A DNA stretch of 23,553 bases from a virus: the IMG/VR virus record IMGVR_UViG_3300037963_000712, positions 1 through 23,553 of that record. The stretch is one strand, 5' to 3'. Of this stretch, positions 14,665-21,639 are shown one piece after another. A program made the translations under genes and the position numbers. Every line of letters starts with the position of its first letter. Position 1 is the first letter of the stretch. The notes under the pieces were generated by a model that made no database searches, was not told where the DNA came from, and saw only the letters and a program-made list of their open reading frames with translations.

Positions 14665-15102
14665 TTAAAATGGTAAATCATCTGTATTTTCGTTTGACTT
14701 ACTTTTATCTTCTTTCATAATAAACTCTATCATTTTTTCTGTTGCTATAAATACTTCTTCTAAACTAGCTTCAGCACCTTTAAGATATTCTACTGCTGTT
14801 TTTAATGTACTTTGTCTTATAATTAATCTTTGTCTATCAGGGTTTTCAGCAGCACCTTTTGTAAAAGAATAATTATCTTTATTGTAATATGGTTTAATTT
14901 TAGGAAATTTACCATCTACAAATTCATATTGCACTTCTTCACCTACAACAAATTTTTCTTGATCTTTTGTTTTAGATGAGTATTCACCTACATTTCCATT
15001 TTCCATTTCTACTTCAAATTTGTAGAACGTACCACCAAATTTACTATCCCAAGTACCATTTGCTTGTACACTTTTTACTTTACTTGTTTTTAATAACGCC
15101 AT
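14665..15102 (-). CDS. ssb: Single-stranded DNA-binding (SSB-like) protein
   Basis: A protein of 145 residues. An OB-fold-like beta N-terminus (about 1-75: LKTSKVKSVQANGTWDSKFG, then TFYKFEVEMENGNVGEYSSK, then VVGEEVQYEFVDGKFPKI) is followed by a helical part and an acidic tail. It ends DDLPF, which matches the D-D-x-P-F tip that SSB proteins use to recruit partners. Single-stranded DNA binding would serve replication and the NinB/NinG recombination genes downstream. The divergent OB part is unlike E. coli SSB, so the call rests on the fold pattern plus the tail. Confidence 0.7.
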   Translation of the reverse strand: MALLKTSKVKSVQANGTWDSKFGGTFYKFEVEMENGNVGEYSSKTKDQEKFVVGEEVQYEFVDGKFPKIKPYYNKDNYSFTKGAAENPDRQRLIIRQSTLKTAVEYLKGAEASLEEVFIATEKMIEFIMKEDKSKSNENTDDLPF

Positions 15103-15144
15103 TTTTATATATTTAATATTTATTGTTTTTTAAGGTAAACAATT

Positions 15145-15402
15145 TTAACCTTTATATCTTTCTTCATCTTGTCTAATTTCAAGATAGTTTTCTCTTTCTT
15201 TAGCTTCATATTCTCTTTCTTCTATTTCTTCACATTCATAACCACATTCAGAACATACTCTATCTATTGCTTCTGCACCTTCTCTGCATTTACTACAAAA
15301 AGCACTATCATCATAATATCTAGCTGAACAACAATTACTTACTTCTTCATCTAATTGTTCTATTTCAGCACCACAACAATTACTTACATAATAACTACAC
15401 AT
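15145..15402 (-). CDS. Small double zinc-ribbon-like protein (85 aa)
   Basis: Starts MCSYYVSNCCGAEIEQLDEE. Cysteines pair as NCCGA (8-12), NCCSA (23-27), FCSKC (35-39) and VCSECGYEC (49-57), enough for two zinc sites. The C-terminal 28 residues are acidic and Glu/Arg-rich, suggesting a helix. The SNCCGA/SNCCSA near-repeat suggests internal duplication of a zinc knuckle. The ATG lies 8 bases inside the end of the upstream membrane-protein gene. I cannot name a function. Confidence 0.6.
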   Translation of the reverse strand: MCSYYVSNCCGAEIEQLDEEVSNCCSARYYDDSAFCSKCREGAEAIDRVCSECGYECEEIEEREYEAKERENYLEIRQDEERYKG

Positions 15403-15685
15403 AATACATTACTATTTTTGTTATAGCTACAACAACAGTAACAGTTGCTACTGCTAATGCAATATTTACTATATCATTATACATTTCATCTTTTAGGTTT
15501 ATAATATCATAATCTTCATAGTTATTAGCAAACCATGATACATCATAACTATAATATTTATCTCCTATATGTTCGTATGTTACTTTTCTTTGTTTAGTTG
15601 CTCTTTTTAGTTCAAAGAACTTTTTGTACTGTTCATTGTTAAATATATGAACTGCTTTTGTTTTCTTGTTAATTAATTTATACAT
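15395..15685 (-). CDS. Early gene, C-terminal membrane-anchored protein (96 aa)
   Basis: Starts MYKLINKKTKAVHIFNNEQY, a basic soluble part with aromatic residues, then an acidic Tyr/Asp-rich middle (YDVSWFANNYEDYDIINLKD). Residues 72-94 form one hydrophobic helix (IVNIALAVATVTVVVAITKI), so it may be tail-anchored. The 17 bases cattttcttatttttat at its start (15683-15699) are identical to those at the start of the next upstream gene (15873-15889), which shows a shared A-rich initiation region. Function unknown. Confidence 0.55.
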   Translation of the reverse strand: MYKLINKKTKAVHIFNNEQYKKFFELKRATKQRKVTYEHIGDKYYSYDVSWFANNYEDYDIINLKDEMYNDIVNIALAVATVTVVVAITKIVMYYV

Positions 15686-15695
15686 TTTCTTATTT

Positions 15696-15875
15696 TTATA
15701 TTCCTTTGTTTAGTATTTCTTGATTTTTTCCTATTTGTTCAAATAATTCTTTTTTATGTTCAGGAGTTAATCCTGTTCCTTTATTAAACCAATCTATTAG
15801 TGAGTTATTTAATTCTTGTAGGTTCTTTAAGAATATTATTCTTTCTTGTTGTTTTTCCGTGTGTGTGTGTTTCAT
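15696..15875 (-). CDS. First early gene after the candidate promoter (59 aa)
   Basis: A charged helical protein, MKHTHTEKQQERIIFLKNLQ, with the middle ELNNSLIDWFNKGTGLTPEH. I place the start at ATG 15875, preceded by the A-rich AATAAGAAA. An in-frame TTG at 15914 is ruled out because it would overlap the -7 box (15904-15911), and the ATG at 15899 would lie at or before the expected transcription start. A small host-takeover role is typical for first early genes, but nothing in the sequence shows it. Confidence 0.55.
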   Translation of the reverse strand: MKHTHTEKQQERIIFLKNLQELNNSLIDWFNKGTGLTPEHKKELFEQIGKNQEILNKGI

Positions 15876-15903
15876 TTTCTTATTTTTATTGTTAAACATG
15901 GTA

Positions 15904-15911
15904 CAAATATA
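15904..15911 (-). promoter_or_regulatory. Candidate early promoter, -7 box TATATTTG
   Basis: TATATTTG on the minus strand matches the Bacteroidota -7 consensus TAnnTTTG. About 19 bases upstream is ATTATG, a weak version of the -33 TTTG. It lies in the largest uncoded gap of the window and faces the early genes, about 30 bases before their first ATG (15875). Confidence 0.5.
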
Positions 15912-15939
15912 CAATAAAATTAATTACTAACATAATTTG

Positions 15940-15978
15940 GTTAGAAAGTTATTAACAATTATAATGTTAAGAAAGTTA
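15940..15978 (-). repeat. Direct repeat upstream of the early promoter, possible operator
   Basis: gttagaaagtta (15940-15951) and gttaagaaagtta (15966-15978) differ by one extra A and lie 26 bases apart, just upstream of the -7 box at 15904-15911. Spacing of about two and a half helix turns would suit a DNA-binding regulator. The second copy overlaps the end of the 24-residue ORF. Confidence 0.35.
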
Positions 15979-16050
15979 TATAAATGTTGCTAATATAATA
16001 AGTACAAATGCCCATACTATTATTATAGGTAATTGATGCTTAGGTTTCAT
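15976..16050 (-). CDS. Small membrane peptide (24 aa)
   Basis: ATG at 16050 shares one base with the TAA of the metallophosphoesterase gene (TAATG). The peptide begins MKPKHQLPIIIVWAFVLIIL and ends ATFI: a short basic start, then one hydrophobic helix. It closes the late operon, just before the early promoter. It may be a lysis accessory or small membrane peptide. Coupling and the clean helix support translation. Confidence 0.45.
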   Translation of the reverse strand: MKPKHQLPIIIVWAFVLIILATFI

Positions 16051-16772
16051 TATAAAGGCATTAAAAGGTTTATAGGTGTAGTACCACCAAGAATAACGCC
16101 ACAAGCAATAGCAGGTTTTTTACCACGTTTAGCATAAGCCATAGCATAACTATCGTGGTCTATACCACAACCTACTTGCATTCCAAATACTCTAAAGTTT
16201 TGTCCAACGTATGTTTCACAATAAACTTGTGTATGTAAATGACCCTGTACTGTGTTCATCATATCAGCACGACATTTAGTTCTTGCAGTTCCTGCTTCAC
16301 CATGAATATATTGTACACCATCTATTTCTAATCTATCTACAAAGTTCCAATTAGGTACTTCTAATACTTCTTTATATGATTTTATCCATTTACTTGGTAT
16401 TAATGATGTTTGTGCTTTCCTCATAATCATTCTATCATGATTACCTAAAACTACATTAGCTTTTGGAAATGCTTTATACCAACGTGCTATTCTTTTTATA
16501 GCTACTTCTAATTCTTGTTTACCTGTATATTCAGCTTCTATATCTATTTCATGAAAAGAACTATAATGATTATCTACTATATCACCAATAAAAACTACTT
16601 CGTTACAGTTCCAAGTTTCATATTGTTCAATACACCAATCTAAATATCCATCTAAACAAAATGGTTCATGAAGGTCACCGATAACTAGAACATTTCTAGT
16701 TTCGGTTTCCCTCATTCTTTTTAGTGCCGCTATCTCATGCGGTTTTAATCTGTATCTATTATTTCTTTGCAC
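16050..16772 (-). CDS. Calcineurin-like metallophosphoesterase
   Basis: A two-metal phosphoesterase of 240 residues with all family motifs: IGDLHE (D33, H35), FIGDIVDNH (D64), VVLGNHD (110-113), YIHGE (H157) and GHLH (H178, H180). These fold into a beta-sandwich active site that cleaves phosphomono- or diesters. The start is GTG, 14 bases inside the end of the upstream membrane protein. The substrate is not visible. Its position in the lysis/late region, away from replication genes, is unusual. Nucleic-acid or cyclic-nucleotide cleavage (including counter-defence) are possibilities only. Confidence 0.85.
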   Translation of the reverse strand: MQRNNRYRLKPHEIAALKRMRETETRNVLVIGDLHEPFCLDGYLDWCIEQYETWNCNEVVFIGDIVDNHYSSFHEIDIEAEYTGKQELEVAIKRIARWYKAFPKANVVLGNHDRMIMRKAQTSLIPSKWIKSYKEVLEVPNWNFVDRLEIDGVQYIHGEAGTARTKCRADMMNTVQGHLHTQVYCETYVGQNFRVFGMQVGCGIDHDSYAMAYAKRGKKPAIACGVILGGTTPINLLMPL

Positions 16773-16953
16773 TATCAGCTATACCTTGACCTATTACAAG
16801 TGCTATTATAGAGTATAATATAGATTGTGTTTCTTGTGGATCAAGTCCAAATTGTTCATGCAATAGTTGTACAATAATACCTGCTATTGTGTACCATGCT
16901 TTTTTTGATTTTAAAATTTTACCAATTAGAAAGTTTTTTAGTAATTCGTTCAT
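16759..16953 (-). CDS. Two-helix phage membrane protein, holin-like candidate
   Basis: A protein of 64 residues, MNELLKNFLIGKILKSKKAW. Two hydrophobic segments (about 20-36, YTIAGIIVQLLHEQF, and 45-58, ILYSIIALVIGQGI) are separated by a short polar turn with D-P-Q-E. It ends in a basic tail (ADSAKK). Size, topology and position next to the endolysin fit a holin, which would open the membrane for the endolysin. Some proteins of this type in Bacteroidota phages are annotated only as hypothetical. Confidence 0.55.
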   Translation of the reverse strand: MNELLKNFLIGKILKSKKAWYTIAGIIVQLLHEQFGLDPQETQSILYSIIALVIGQGIADSAKK

Positions 16954-16984
16954 ATAATTTAATTTAGTTAATACTCAAAGTTAT

Positions 16985-17347
16985 TTAATTATAAAGCCAT
17001 ATAACATCTTGGTCTTTATCTTTATCAACATCACAATGTATAAAAGTCTTAGCTATACCAATTCTATTAATACCTACATCTAATAATGATTTTACTATTA
17101 GTCCTCTATCTCTACTACCAATAGCTTGTATATCTGCTGCTAAACCTTTTGTATGTGATGAACCAACACGCCCACCAACTTTTTTATTCCATTCTTCTGT
17201 TCTATAACCACTATTAATTTTAAAAGGTACACCAGCATTACCTCGTGCATAATCAAGTTTTTCAATAAATTTTTTATTCATTTTATTACCTGATCCTATT
17301 ACATCAGGACTATCAAATTCTTTAATATTAAAATATTTAAAGTCCAA
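16985..17347 (-). CDS. M15 family zinc peptidase, endolysin
   Basis: A peptidoglycan-cutting D,D- or L,D-type peptidase. The catalytic zinc motifs are present: SSHTKGLAADI (S-x-H-x-x-G-x-A-x-D) and the C-terminal FIHCDVD (H-x-D). The upstream part, with FKYFNIKEFDSPDVIGSGNK and INSGYRTEEWN, is typical of the domain. I prefer the TTG at 17347, because homologues begin at about this position and the 27 residues before it, up to an ATG at 17428, use about 60% G/C at third positions and overlap a better ORF. If that ATG is used, the protein has 147 residues. It would need a holin to reach the cell wall. Confidence 0.85.
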   Translation of the reverse strand: MDFKYFNIKEFDSPDVIGSGNKMNKKFIEKLDYARGNAGVPFKINSGYRTEEWNKKVGGRVGSSHTKGLAADIQAIGSRDRGLIVKSLLDVGINRIGIAKTFIHCDVDKDKDQDVIWLYN

Positions 17348-17348
17348 A

Positions 17349-17480
17349 TTATATGTAGTGAATTTTTGACACCTTAACCCCTTTAACTTCATGTACAAAT
17401 TCTTTACGTACTTTAACAACTTGTTCATCTTGTTTTTTGTATTTAGGGTTTCTGCTATTCAGCTTGTTTTTTTTCGCCAT
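17349..17480 (-). CDS. Small basic ORF overlapping the endolysin 5' end (43 aa)
   Basis: ATG at 17480, reading MAKKNKLNSRNPKYKKQDEQ followed by VVKVRKEFVHEVKGVKVSKI and HYI. Its codon third positions are about 20% G/C (5 of 25 counted), like the rest of the phage, whereas the overlapping frame used for the extended endolysin is about 60%. It stops one base before the preferred endolysin TTG. It overlaps the end of the holin-like ORF upstream. A basic small protein with no recognisable domain. Confidence 0.5.
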   Translation of the reverse strand: MAKKNKLNSRNPKYKKQDEQVVKVRKEFVHEVKGVKVSKIHYI

Positions 17481-17622
17481 ACTTTACAAATTTATATATA
17501 CTAAATGCTATTGCTAAAGTCAATGATATTAGTGTTAATATTTCGTTTACCTCAACTAAACTAATACCTATTGCAGTACCATTAGCTAGCGTTACTTGTG
17601 CGGTGTCTTGTATTTCTTTCAT
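17455..17622 (-). CDS. Single-helix holin-like protein (55 aa)
   Basis: ATG at 17622 with the reading frame open to TAG at 17457-17455. It begins MKEIQDTAQVTLANGTAIGI and continues SLVEVNEILTLISLTLAIAF with one hydrophobic helix (about 28-44), then a basic tail (SIYKFVKYGEKKQAE). A short N-terminal soluble part, one membrane helix and a charged C-terminus resemble small single-span phage holins or Rz-related proteins. It sits just upstream of the endolysin, which supports a lysis role. I know it by pattern only. Confidence 0.55.
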   Translation of the reverse strand: MKEIQDTAQVTLANGTAIGISLVEVNEILTLISLTLAIAFSIYKFVKYGEKKQAE

Positions 17623-17704
17623 TCTTCTTTTTATTATCCTTACTCTTAATGTAAGTTTTTAATTTTATTTTATTTACTTCTTTTACTTTGTAATACTTTT
17701 TCAT
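17582..17704 (-). CDS. Possible small basic ORF (40 aa)
   Basis: ATG at 17704 overlaps the TAA of the connector-like gene (TAATG). It encodes MKKYYKVKEVNKIKLKTYIK and continues SKDNKKKNERNTRHRTSNAS. It is Lys/Asn/Arg-rich and lacks a hydrophobic core. The last 41 bases overlap the holin-like gene. Coupling supports translation, but composition is low-complexity, so it may only act as a leader. Confidence 0.4.
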   Translation of the reverse strand: MKKYYKVKEVNKIKLKTYIKSKDNKKKNERNTRHRTSNAS

Positions 17705-18273
17705 TAGTAACTAATATCAGGTGTTAAGAAATTTCTTAATCTTAATTTAGTATCTTGTTGTGATGGTCTTTCTAAATTCATTCCTGCATAAAAAGCATTT
17801 TTATCAGGTGATATATCTTCACCACCATCATTTGTACTGTATTCTGGATAGCTAGATGTGTTGTTTCTAAGGTGTTCAATTAACCTTTCTGTATAGTATT
17901 CAGCAGTATTTCTAACTTCTTCTCTAAGGTGTTGCGCTTCCTCTGTACTCAACGCTGTACCTGTTTCTGATGTCTTAGCATAGATGTTACCATTTTCGAC
18001 CTTAAAACGCAAAAACGGTATGCAATGATAAAATGCCCAATTAGGTAACATATCACCTATATATTCATCTACAAGTGTTTTATATACTCCTGTTAATGTA
18101 CCAGCAGTAATATCTGCTTCTAATTTCTTATATAGATCTGTTCCAAGTTTTGGTTCTACATATAACTTTTGCGCTTGTCTTACATAAGGTAAAAGTAAAT
18201 CAATATCTACATTCATATTAATTGCAGTACTTTCTTTTAGCTTATTTTCTGATATAAATAAAACGTATGCCAT
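17704..18273 (-). CDS. Head-tail connector-like protein (189 aa)
   Basis: A helical protein of 189 residues, starting MAYVLFISENKLKESTAINM. It contains LLPYVRQAQKLYVEPKLGTD (about 27-46), GDMLPNWAFYHCIPFLRFKV and a long helical segment before the C-terminus, LRLRNFLTPDISY. This is the layout of a head-completion/connector family (DUF6712-like) seen in Bacteroidota phages, and it lies just after the portal gene, two bases after its stop. Connector proteins join the portal ring to the neck. The family name is from memory. Confidence 0.6.
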   Translation of the reverse strand: MAYVLFISENKLKESTAINMNVDIDLLLPYVRQAQKLYVEPKLGTDLYKKLEADITAGTLTGVYKTLVDEYIGDMLPNWAFYHCIPFLRFKVENGNIYAKTSETGTALSTEEAQHLREEVRNTAEYYTERLIEHLRNNTSSYPEYSTNDGGEDISPDKNAFYAGMNLERPSQQDTKLRLRNFLTPDISY

Positions 18274-18275
18274 AA

Positions 18276-20429
18276 TTATCTCTTTTTAATAAAACCTTTA
18301 TTTTTCATTCTTTTTGGTGGCTTTGCTACTTTTACATTATTTTTCTTTGCAGTAAACCCTTCACTTCTTGCTTTAGTATAACCTATTATATCTGCATCTT
18401 CTATTTTAGTTGTTTTAGATACACCTAATGTAGTTTTGTATATTTGTCTTAGCCAAAAATGATGGCAATTACCACCGCCTTTATAAAGCCATATAGAATA
18501 AGTATCTGCACCACCTTTACCCCAACCTTTATTTACAGGCATTTTTGACATTCTAATAATATCTTCTTTACGATACACTTTTTTTGCACCCATCATTTGT
18601 CTGCAAAAATCTCTTTTTTTACCTGACTTTCTAGTTAAAAATTCATCTTCAGCATATACATAACGTACTCTATAATAATCGTATGTTTTTTTAGATATAC
18701 CATCTTGTTCTGACTTTCTACTTGGTAATGCTTTACCTGTACTTGCTAATTGTATTTTTTCATCTACTAAATCATTTAGCATATTTTCAAAATCAAATTC
18801 AGCGTGTTCATCACCTACTTTTTCTTCATGTATCAATTCACAATCTTCAGGTATATCTTCTCCAAATTCTTCTATAAATTTTGTTAATTCTAAATTTTCT
18901 TTTTCTGCTTTTATAGGTACACAATTAGGTACTTCTCTACCATCTTTAATTTTTGTACCTATTGCTTCATATCCTGGCTGACATGGATTAGGTGTAATAA
19001 ATTCTTCTTTACAATTACAATCTAAATTAGTTATTTGTTCATGATCTTTACATGGCATATAAACTGTTTTACCATCTAATGTGTGTTCATGATAACCCTT
19101 ACACCCTAATCTTTTTGCTTCTGCTTCTGCTTCTTCTTTTGTATCAAATAAAGGTAAATCTATTTCACCATCTTTACCTTCTGTTACCATACTACCTACT
19201 TTTGCAAAATCTTCTCTTACATTTACTTCTTCATTTAATGGTGGTAAACCCATTTCTTCTCTTAGTTCATCTTCTGTTAAAACACCTTTTAAATCTTCTG
19301 ATGTAAATTGTACTGTAATAGGTTTGAGTTGTACAAAACTAATAGGCATATCCATATTATTAACTCTAAACAGTTTTCTAAGCACCTTAATTATGTGATT
19401 TTGATATGGTTTACATACTGTATTTAAGTAATAATTAGCAGCACTATTAAGTTCATCTACATTACTACCTAAACCTGTTTCGTTCTTAATACCCATAAGC
19501 ATTGGTGATGTTACTCTATGTGCGGTGAGTATGTTTTGTACTAATAACTCTTGTAAAGCTAAATATTGCTTATCTGCATTACTTACTGCAATAGGTGTAA
19601 TTTCAGGTACTCTATTTCTATCTTCACTAAACGTTAGTACAAATCTACCTGAACTTTCACTACCTGTAAATTTTTCTTTTAAACTATTCTCTATTTGAAA
19701 ACGTTCTTCTTGTGTAGGTACACCATTCGCAAAAGATATAAAATAAGAACCACTAAACCCATTAGATATATTATTAAGGTGATATTCTGATACTTTTTGA
19801 TCTATTAAACTCCAATTATTACCTGCTAAATAATCAGGTGTAAAATAACTATTCATATTAGGTGAATAAAGACCTGTATAAAGTATTTGGTTTGCTGATG
19901 TTCTATCATTTACATTAAATGCTGGTACTCTATAAGGTTTGTTTATTCTTGTATTACTCCAATCTGCACTTACATAATATGCACATACTTTACCCATAGC
20001 ATCAGGTTTTTCTGCTCTAATTTTTTCAACAGGTATATGATATATTTCTGCTATTTGTGTTCTATCTTTACTCCATATAATATTTAAAGCAAATGCACCT
20101 TGTAATTTAAAATCAAAAGATACCTTTTTAATTAATTCATGTAAAGTTTCATTAGAATTAGGATTAGCCATAAATTGCTTTAGCTTTACCATAGCATCTA
20201 AATTACGATCATCTTCATCATCTATTACTATATCTTCACCTGCAATTAATTCGCTTGTAGCATTTATTATAGCTGCATTAGTAGAACTGTTGTAGTACAA
20301 ATCAATCAAAAATTGTGGGTATAAATTTCTCCAATTTTCAGTACCATATTCTATATAATCTTTACCACGAACTTCTTGTACTTGTGGTGCAGTTTGTGCT
20401 GATAAATCAATATTAATAATTTCTTTCAT
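18276..20429 (-). CDS. Portal protein with a Cys-rich C-terminal extension
   Basis: A protein of 717 residues. The first 400 residues show the portal pattern: WRNLYPQFLIDLYYNSSTNA, AGEDIVIDD, then FALNIIWSKDRTQIAEIYHI, and the crown/stem helices LQELLVQNILTAHRVTSPML. From about 430 comes an extension with an acidic part containing CKGYHEHTLDGKTVYMPC and DCNCKEE, then a 140-residue domain near the end (YDYYRVRYVYAEDEFLTRKS, GGGNCHHFWLRQIY, from about 575). That last domain is not part of standard portals; its role is unknown to me. I chose ATG at 20429, two bases after the previous stop, because the TTG at 20450 lies within the preceding gene. Confidence 0.85.
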   Translation of the reverse strand: MKEIINIDLSAQTAPQVQEVRGKDYIEYGTENWRNLYPQFLIDLYYNSSTNAAIINATSELIAGEDIVIDDEDDRNLDAMVKLKQFMANPNSNETLHELIKKVSFDFKLQGAFALNIIWSKDRTQIAEIYHIPVEKIRAEKPDAMGKVCAYYVSADWSNTRINKPYRVPAFNVNDRTSANQILYTGLYSPNMNSYFTPDYLAGNNWSLIDQKVSEYHLNNISNGFSGSYFISFANGVPTQEERFQIENSLKEKFTGSESSGRFVLTFSEDRNRVPEITPIAVSNADKQYLALQELLVQNILTAHRVTSPMLMGIKNETGLGSNVDELNSAANYYLNTVCKPYQNHIIKVLRKLFRVNNMDMPISFVQLKPITVQFTSEDLKGVLTEDELREEMGLPPLNEEVNVREDFAKVGSMVTEGKDGEIDLPLFDTKEEAEAEAKRLGCKGYHEHTLDGKTVYMPCKDHEQITNLDCNCKEEFITPNPCQPGYEAIGTKIKDGREVPNCVPIKAEKENLELTKFIEEFGEDIPEDCELIHEEKVGDEHAEFDFENMLNDLVDEKIQLASTGKALPSRKSEQDGISKKTYDYYRVRYVYAEDEFLTRKSGKKRDFCRQMMGAKKVYRKEDIIRMSKMPVNKGWGKGGADTYSIWLYKGGGNCHHFWLRQIYKTTLGVSKTTKIEDADIIGYTKARSEGFTAKKNNVKVAKPPKRMKNKGFIKKR

Positions 20430-20431
20430 AA

Positions 20432-20650
20432 TTAATCTTCTTGTGTCCAATCAGGACTGTTAAGTATTTGCATTATACCATCATAATCATATAATGTTTT
20501 ACCTTCTAAAAATCTTGGTGTATCACCTTCAAATTTAAGTAAAAATTTTGTATTTGAGTTGTTATACCTAATAGTGTTTGCTGATGTTTCTAATACTTCA
20601 TCAAAATTTACACTATCTAATTCTTCTGTATTTAATATTGTATAATTCAT
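20432..20650 (-). CDS. Small phage protein before the portal gene (72 aa)
   Basis: Acidic and compact: MNYTILNTEELDSVNFDEVL, then a strand region (FLLKFEGDTPRFLEGKTLYD) and an acidic end (NSPDWTQED). It sits 3 bases after the LamG-like gene and 2 bases before the portal. It may be a virion or assembly accessory protein. No recognised domain; the regular alternation of charged and hydrophobic residues suggests a folded protein. Confidence 0.5.
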   Translation of the reverse strand: MNYTILNTEELDSVNFDEVLETSANTIRYNNSNTKFLLKFEGDTPRFLEGKTLYDYDGIMQILNSPDWTQED

Positions 20651-20653
20651 ATT

Positions 20654-21352
20654 TTAAACTATTGGTACTTGACTACTCCAAGTAGGTGTATTTACTAATA
20701 TTGCATTATTATCACTTCTGCTACCATCAAATCCTATTGTGCCATTACCTTCATCAAACTTGTAATAAGCTACTAAATTATCTGAATTAGTTAAATCTAT
20801 TGGTTCTTGTCCTGAAATATATACATCACTTAAACTTTTTACTGCTGAAAATAAACCTATATGTGCTACTTTACCATGCAAGTAATTACCATTCAATGTG
20901 TTTTGTCCTATCATAGAATTTGCAAAAGTACCTGTAAATGTACCACTAAATGTATTTACAACTGCTGAACCACCATCTACATAAAGTTCTATTCTTGTTG
21001 GTGTCCATGTTGCTAATAAATGGTGAAATTGTCCATCACCCTCAAAATCTACTGCTTGTGATGCTAATTTTGTTGAACCACCTAATCTATATGCAATTCT
21101 TAATTCTTCAGAACCATTATGATAAAACACATTAACATAGTTGTTACTATCTACTCTAGCTTGCCAAATAGTTGAACTTGTACTTGTAGTATCTATTGTA
21201 AACCATACACTACATGAACCTGCTTGTCCATTGTATAGTGTTTTACTTTCAGTTAGATCAATGTATTCATCCGTACCATTCATATCAACAGAATATATAT
21301 TATATCCTGTTTTAGTATTATTAATGCTATTACCTAATTTTAATCCTAACAT
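20654..21352 (-). CDS. LamG/concanavalin A-like lectin-fold virion protein
   Basis: A protein of 232 residues. It shows the Laminin-G-3 jelly-roll pattern: YSVDMNGTDEYIDLTESKTL, then SCSVWFTIDTTS, ..IAYRLGG.., DGQFHHLLATWTPTRIELYVDG (about 108-129), and near the end GKVAHIGLFSAVKSLSDVYI with NLVAYYKFDEGNG. These are the standard G-E-D-Y-V, W-H, L-Y-V-D-G and Y-K-F-D-E motifs of the family. Such domains bind sugars or surfaces. A role in virion decoration or adsorption is inferred from its place among structural genes. There is no signal peptide. Confidence 0.8.
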   Translation of the reverse strand: MLGLKLGNSINNTKTGYNIYSVDMNGTDEYIDLTESKTLYNGQAGSCSVWFTIDTTSTSSTIWQARVDSNNYVNVFYHNGSEELRIAYRLGGSTKLASQAVDFEGDGQFHHLLATWTPTRIELYVDGGSAVVNTFSGTFTGTFANSMIGQNTLNGNYLHGKVAHIGLFSAVKSLSDVYISGQEPIDLTNSDNLVAYYKFDEGNGTIGFDGSRSDNNAILVNTPTWSSQVPIV

Positions 21353-21355
21353 ATC

Positions 21356-21628
21356 TTATGTTGTAGGTCCTTCATAATAACCTATACCAATACCTGATGT
21401 TAAAGTTATTGCAGTTATATTCATAAATAAAGTAGTACCTGCTGGTAATGTAGTTTGTAATGCACTTTCACCTGTCGCATCTGCTACTGTTATAGAACTA
21501 ACTACTGATGTTACAGGAAAATATACACAATACCAATCTTTACCTGTTTGTGCAGCAGTAGTAAATATTTCTGTACTACCATTTTTACCTAATTGTTCTA
21601 CTAATAATTGTTGTACGTTTTCTATCAT
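21356..21628 (-). CDS. Small beta-rich virion protein (90 aa)
   Basis: A protein of 90 residues, starting MIENVQQLLVEQLGKNGSTE. A short helix is followed by Val/Thr/Ile-rich strands (WYCVYFPVTSVVSSITVADA) and a Thr/Gly-rich C-terminal part (TLPAGTTLFMNITAITLTSG). This resembles small trimeric spike or decoration proteins of phages, which carry a helix and then beta strands. It is 11 bases after the 371-residue gene and 3 before the LamG-like gene. The role is inferred from composition and place. Confidence 0.5.
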   Translation of the reverse strand: MIENVQQLLVEQLGKNGSTEIFTTAAQTGKDWYCVYFPVTSVVSSITVADATGESALQTTLPAGTTLFMNITAITLTSGIGIGYYEGPTT

Positions 21629-21639
21629 TTTTTTAATTT

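Noticed and set aside
15876-15914. TTG (15914) or ATG (15899) start for the first early gene.
   Set aside because: The TTG overlaps the -7 box and the ATG sits at the expected transcription start. The ATG at 15875 has an A-rich leader.
20430-20450. TTG start for the portal gene.
   Set aside because: It lies within the preceding gene. The ATG two bases after that stop fits the coupling pattern of the window.
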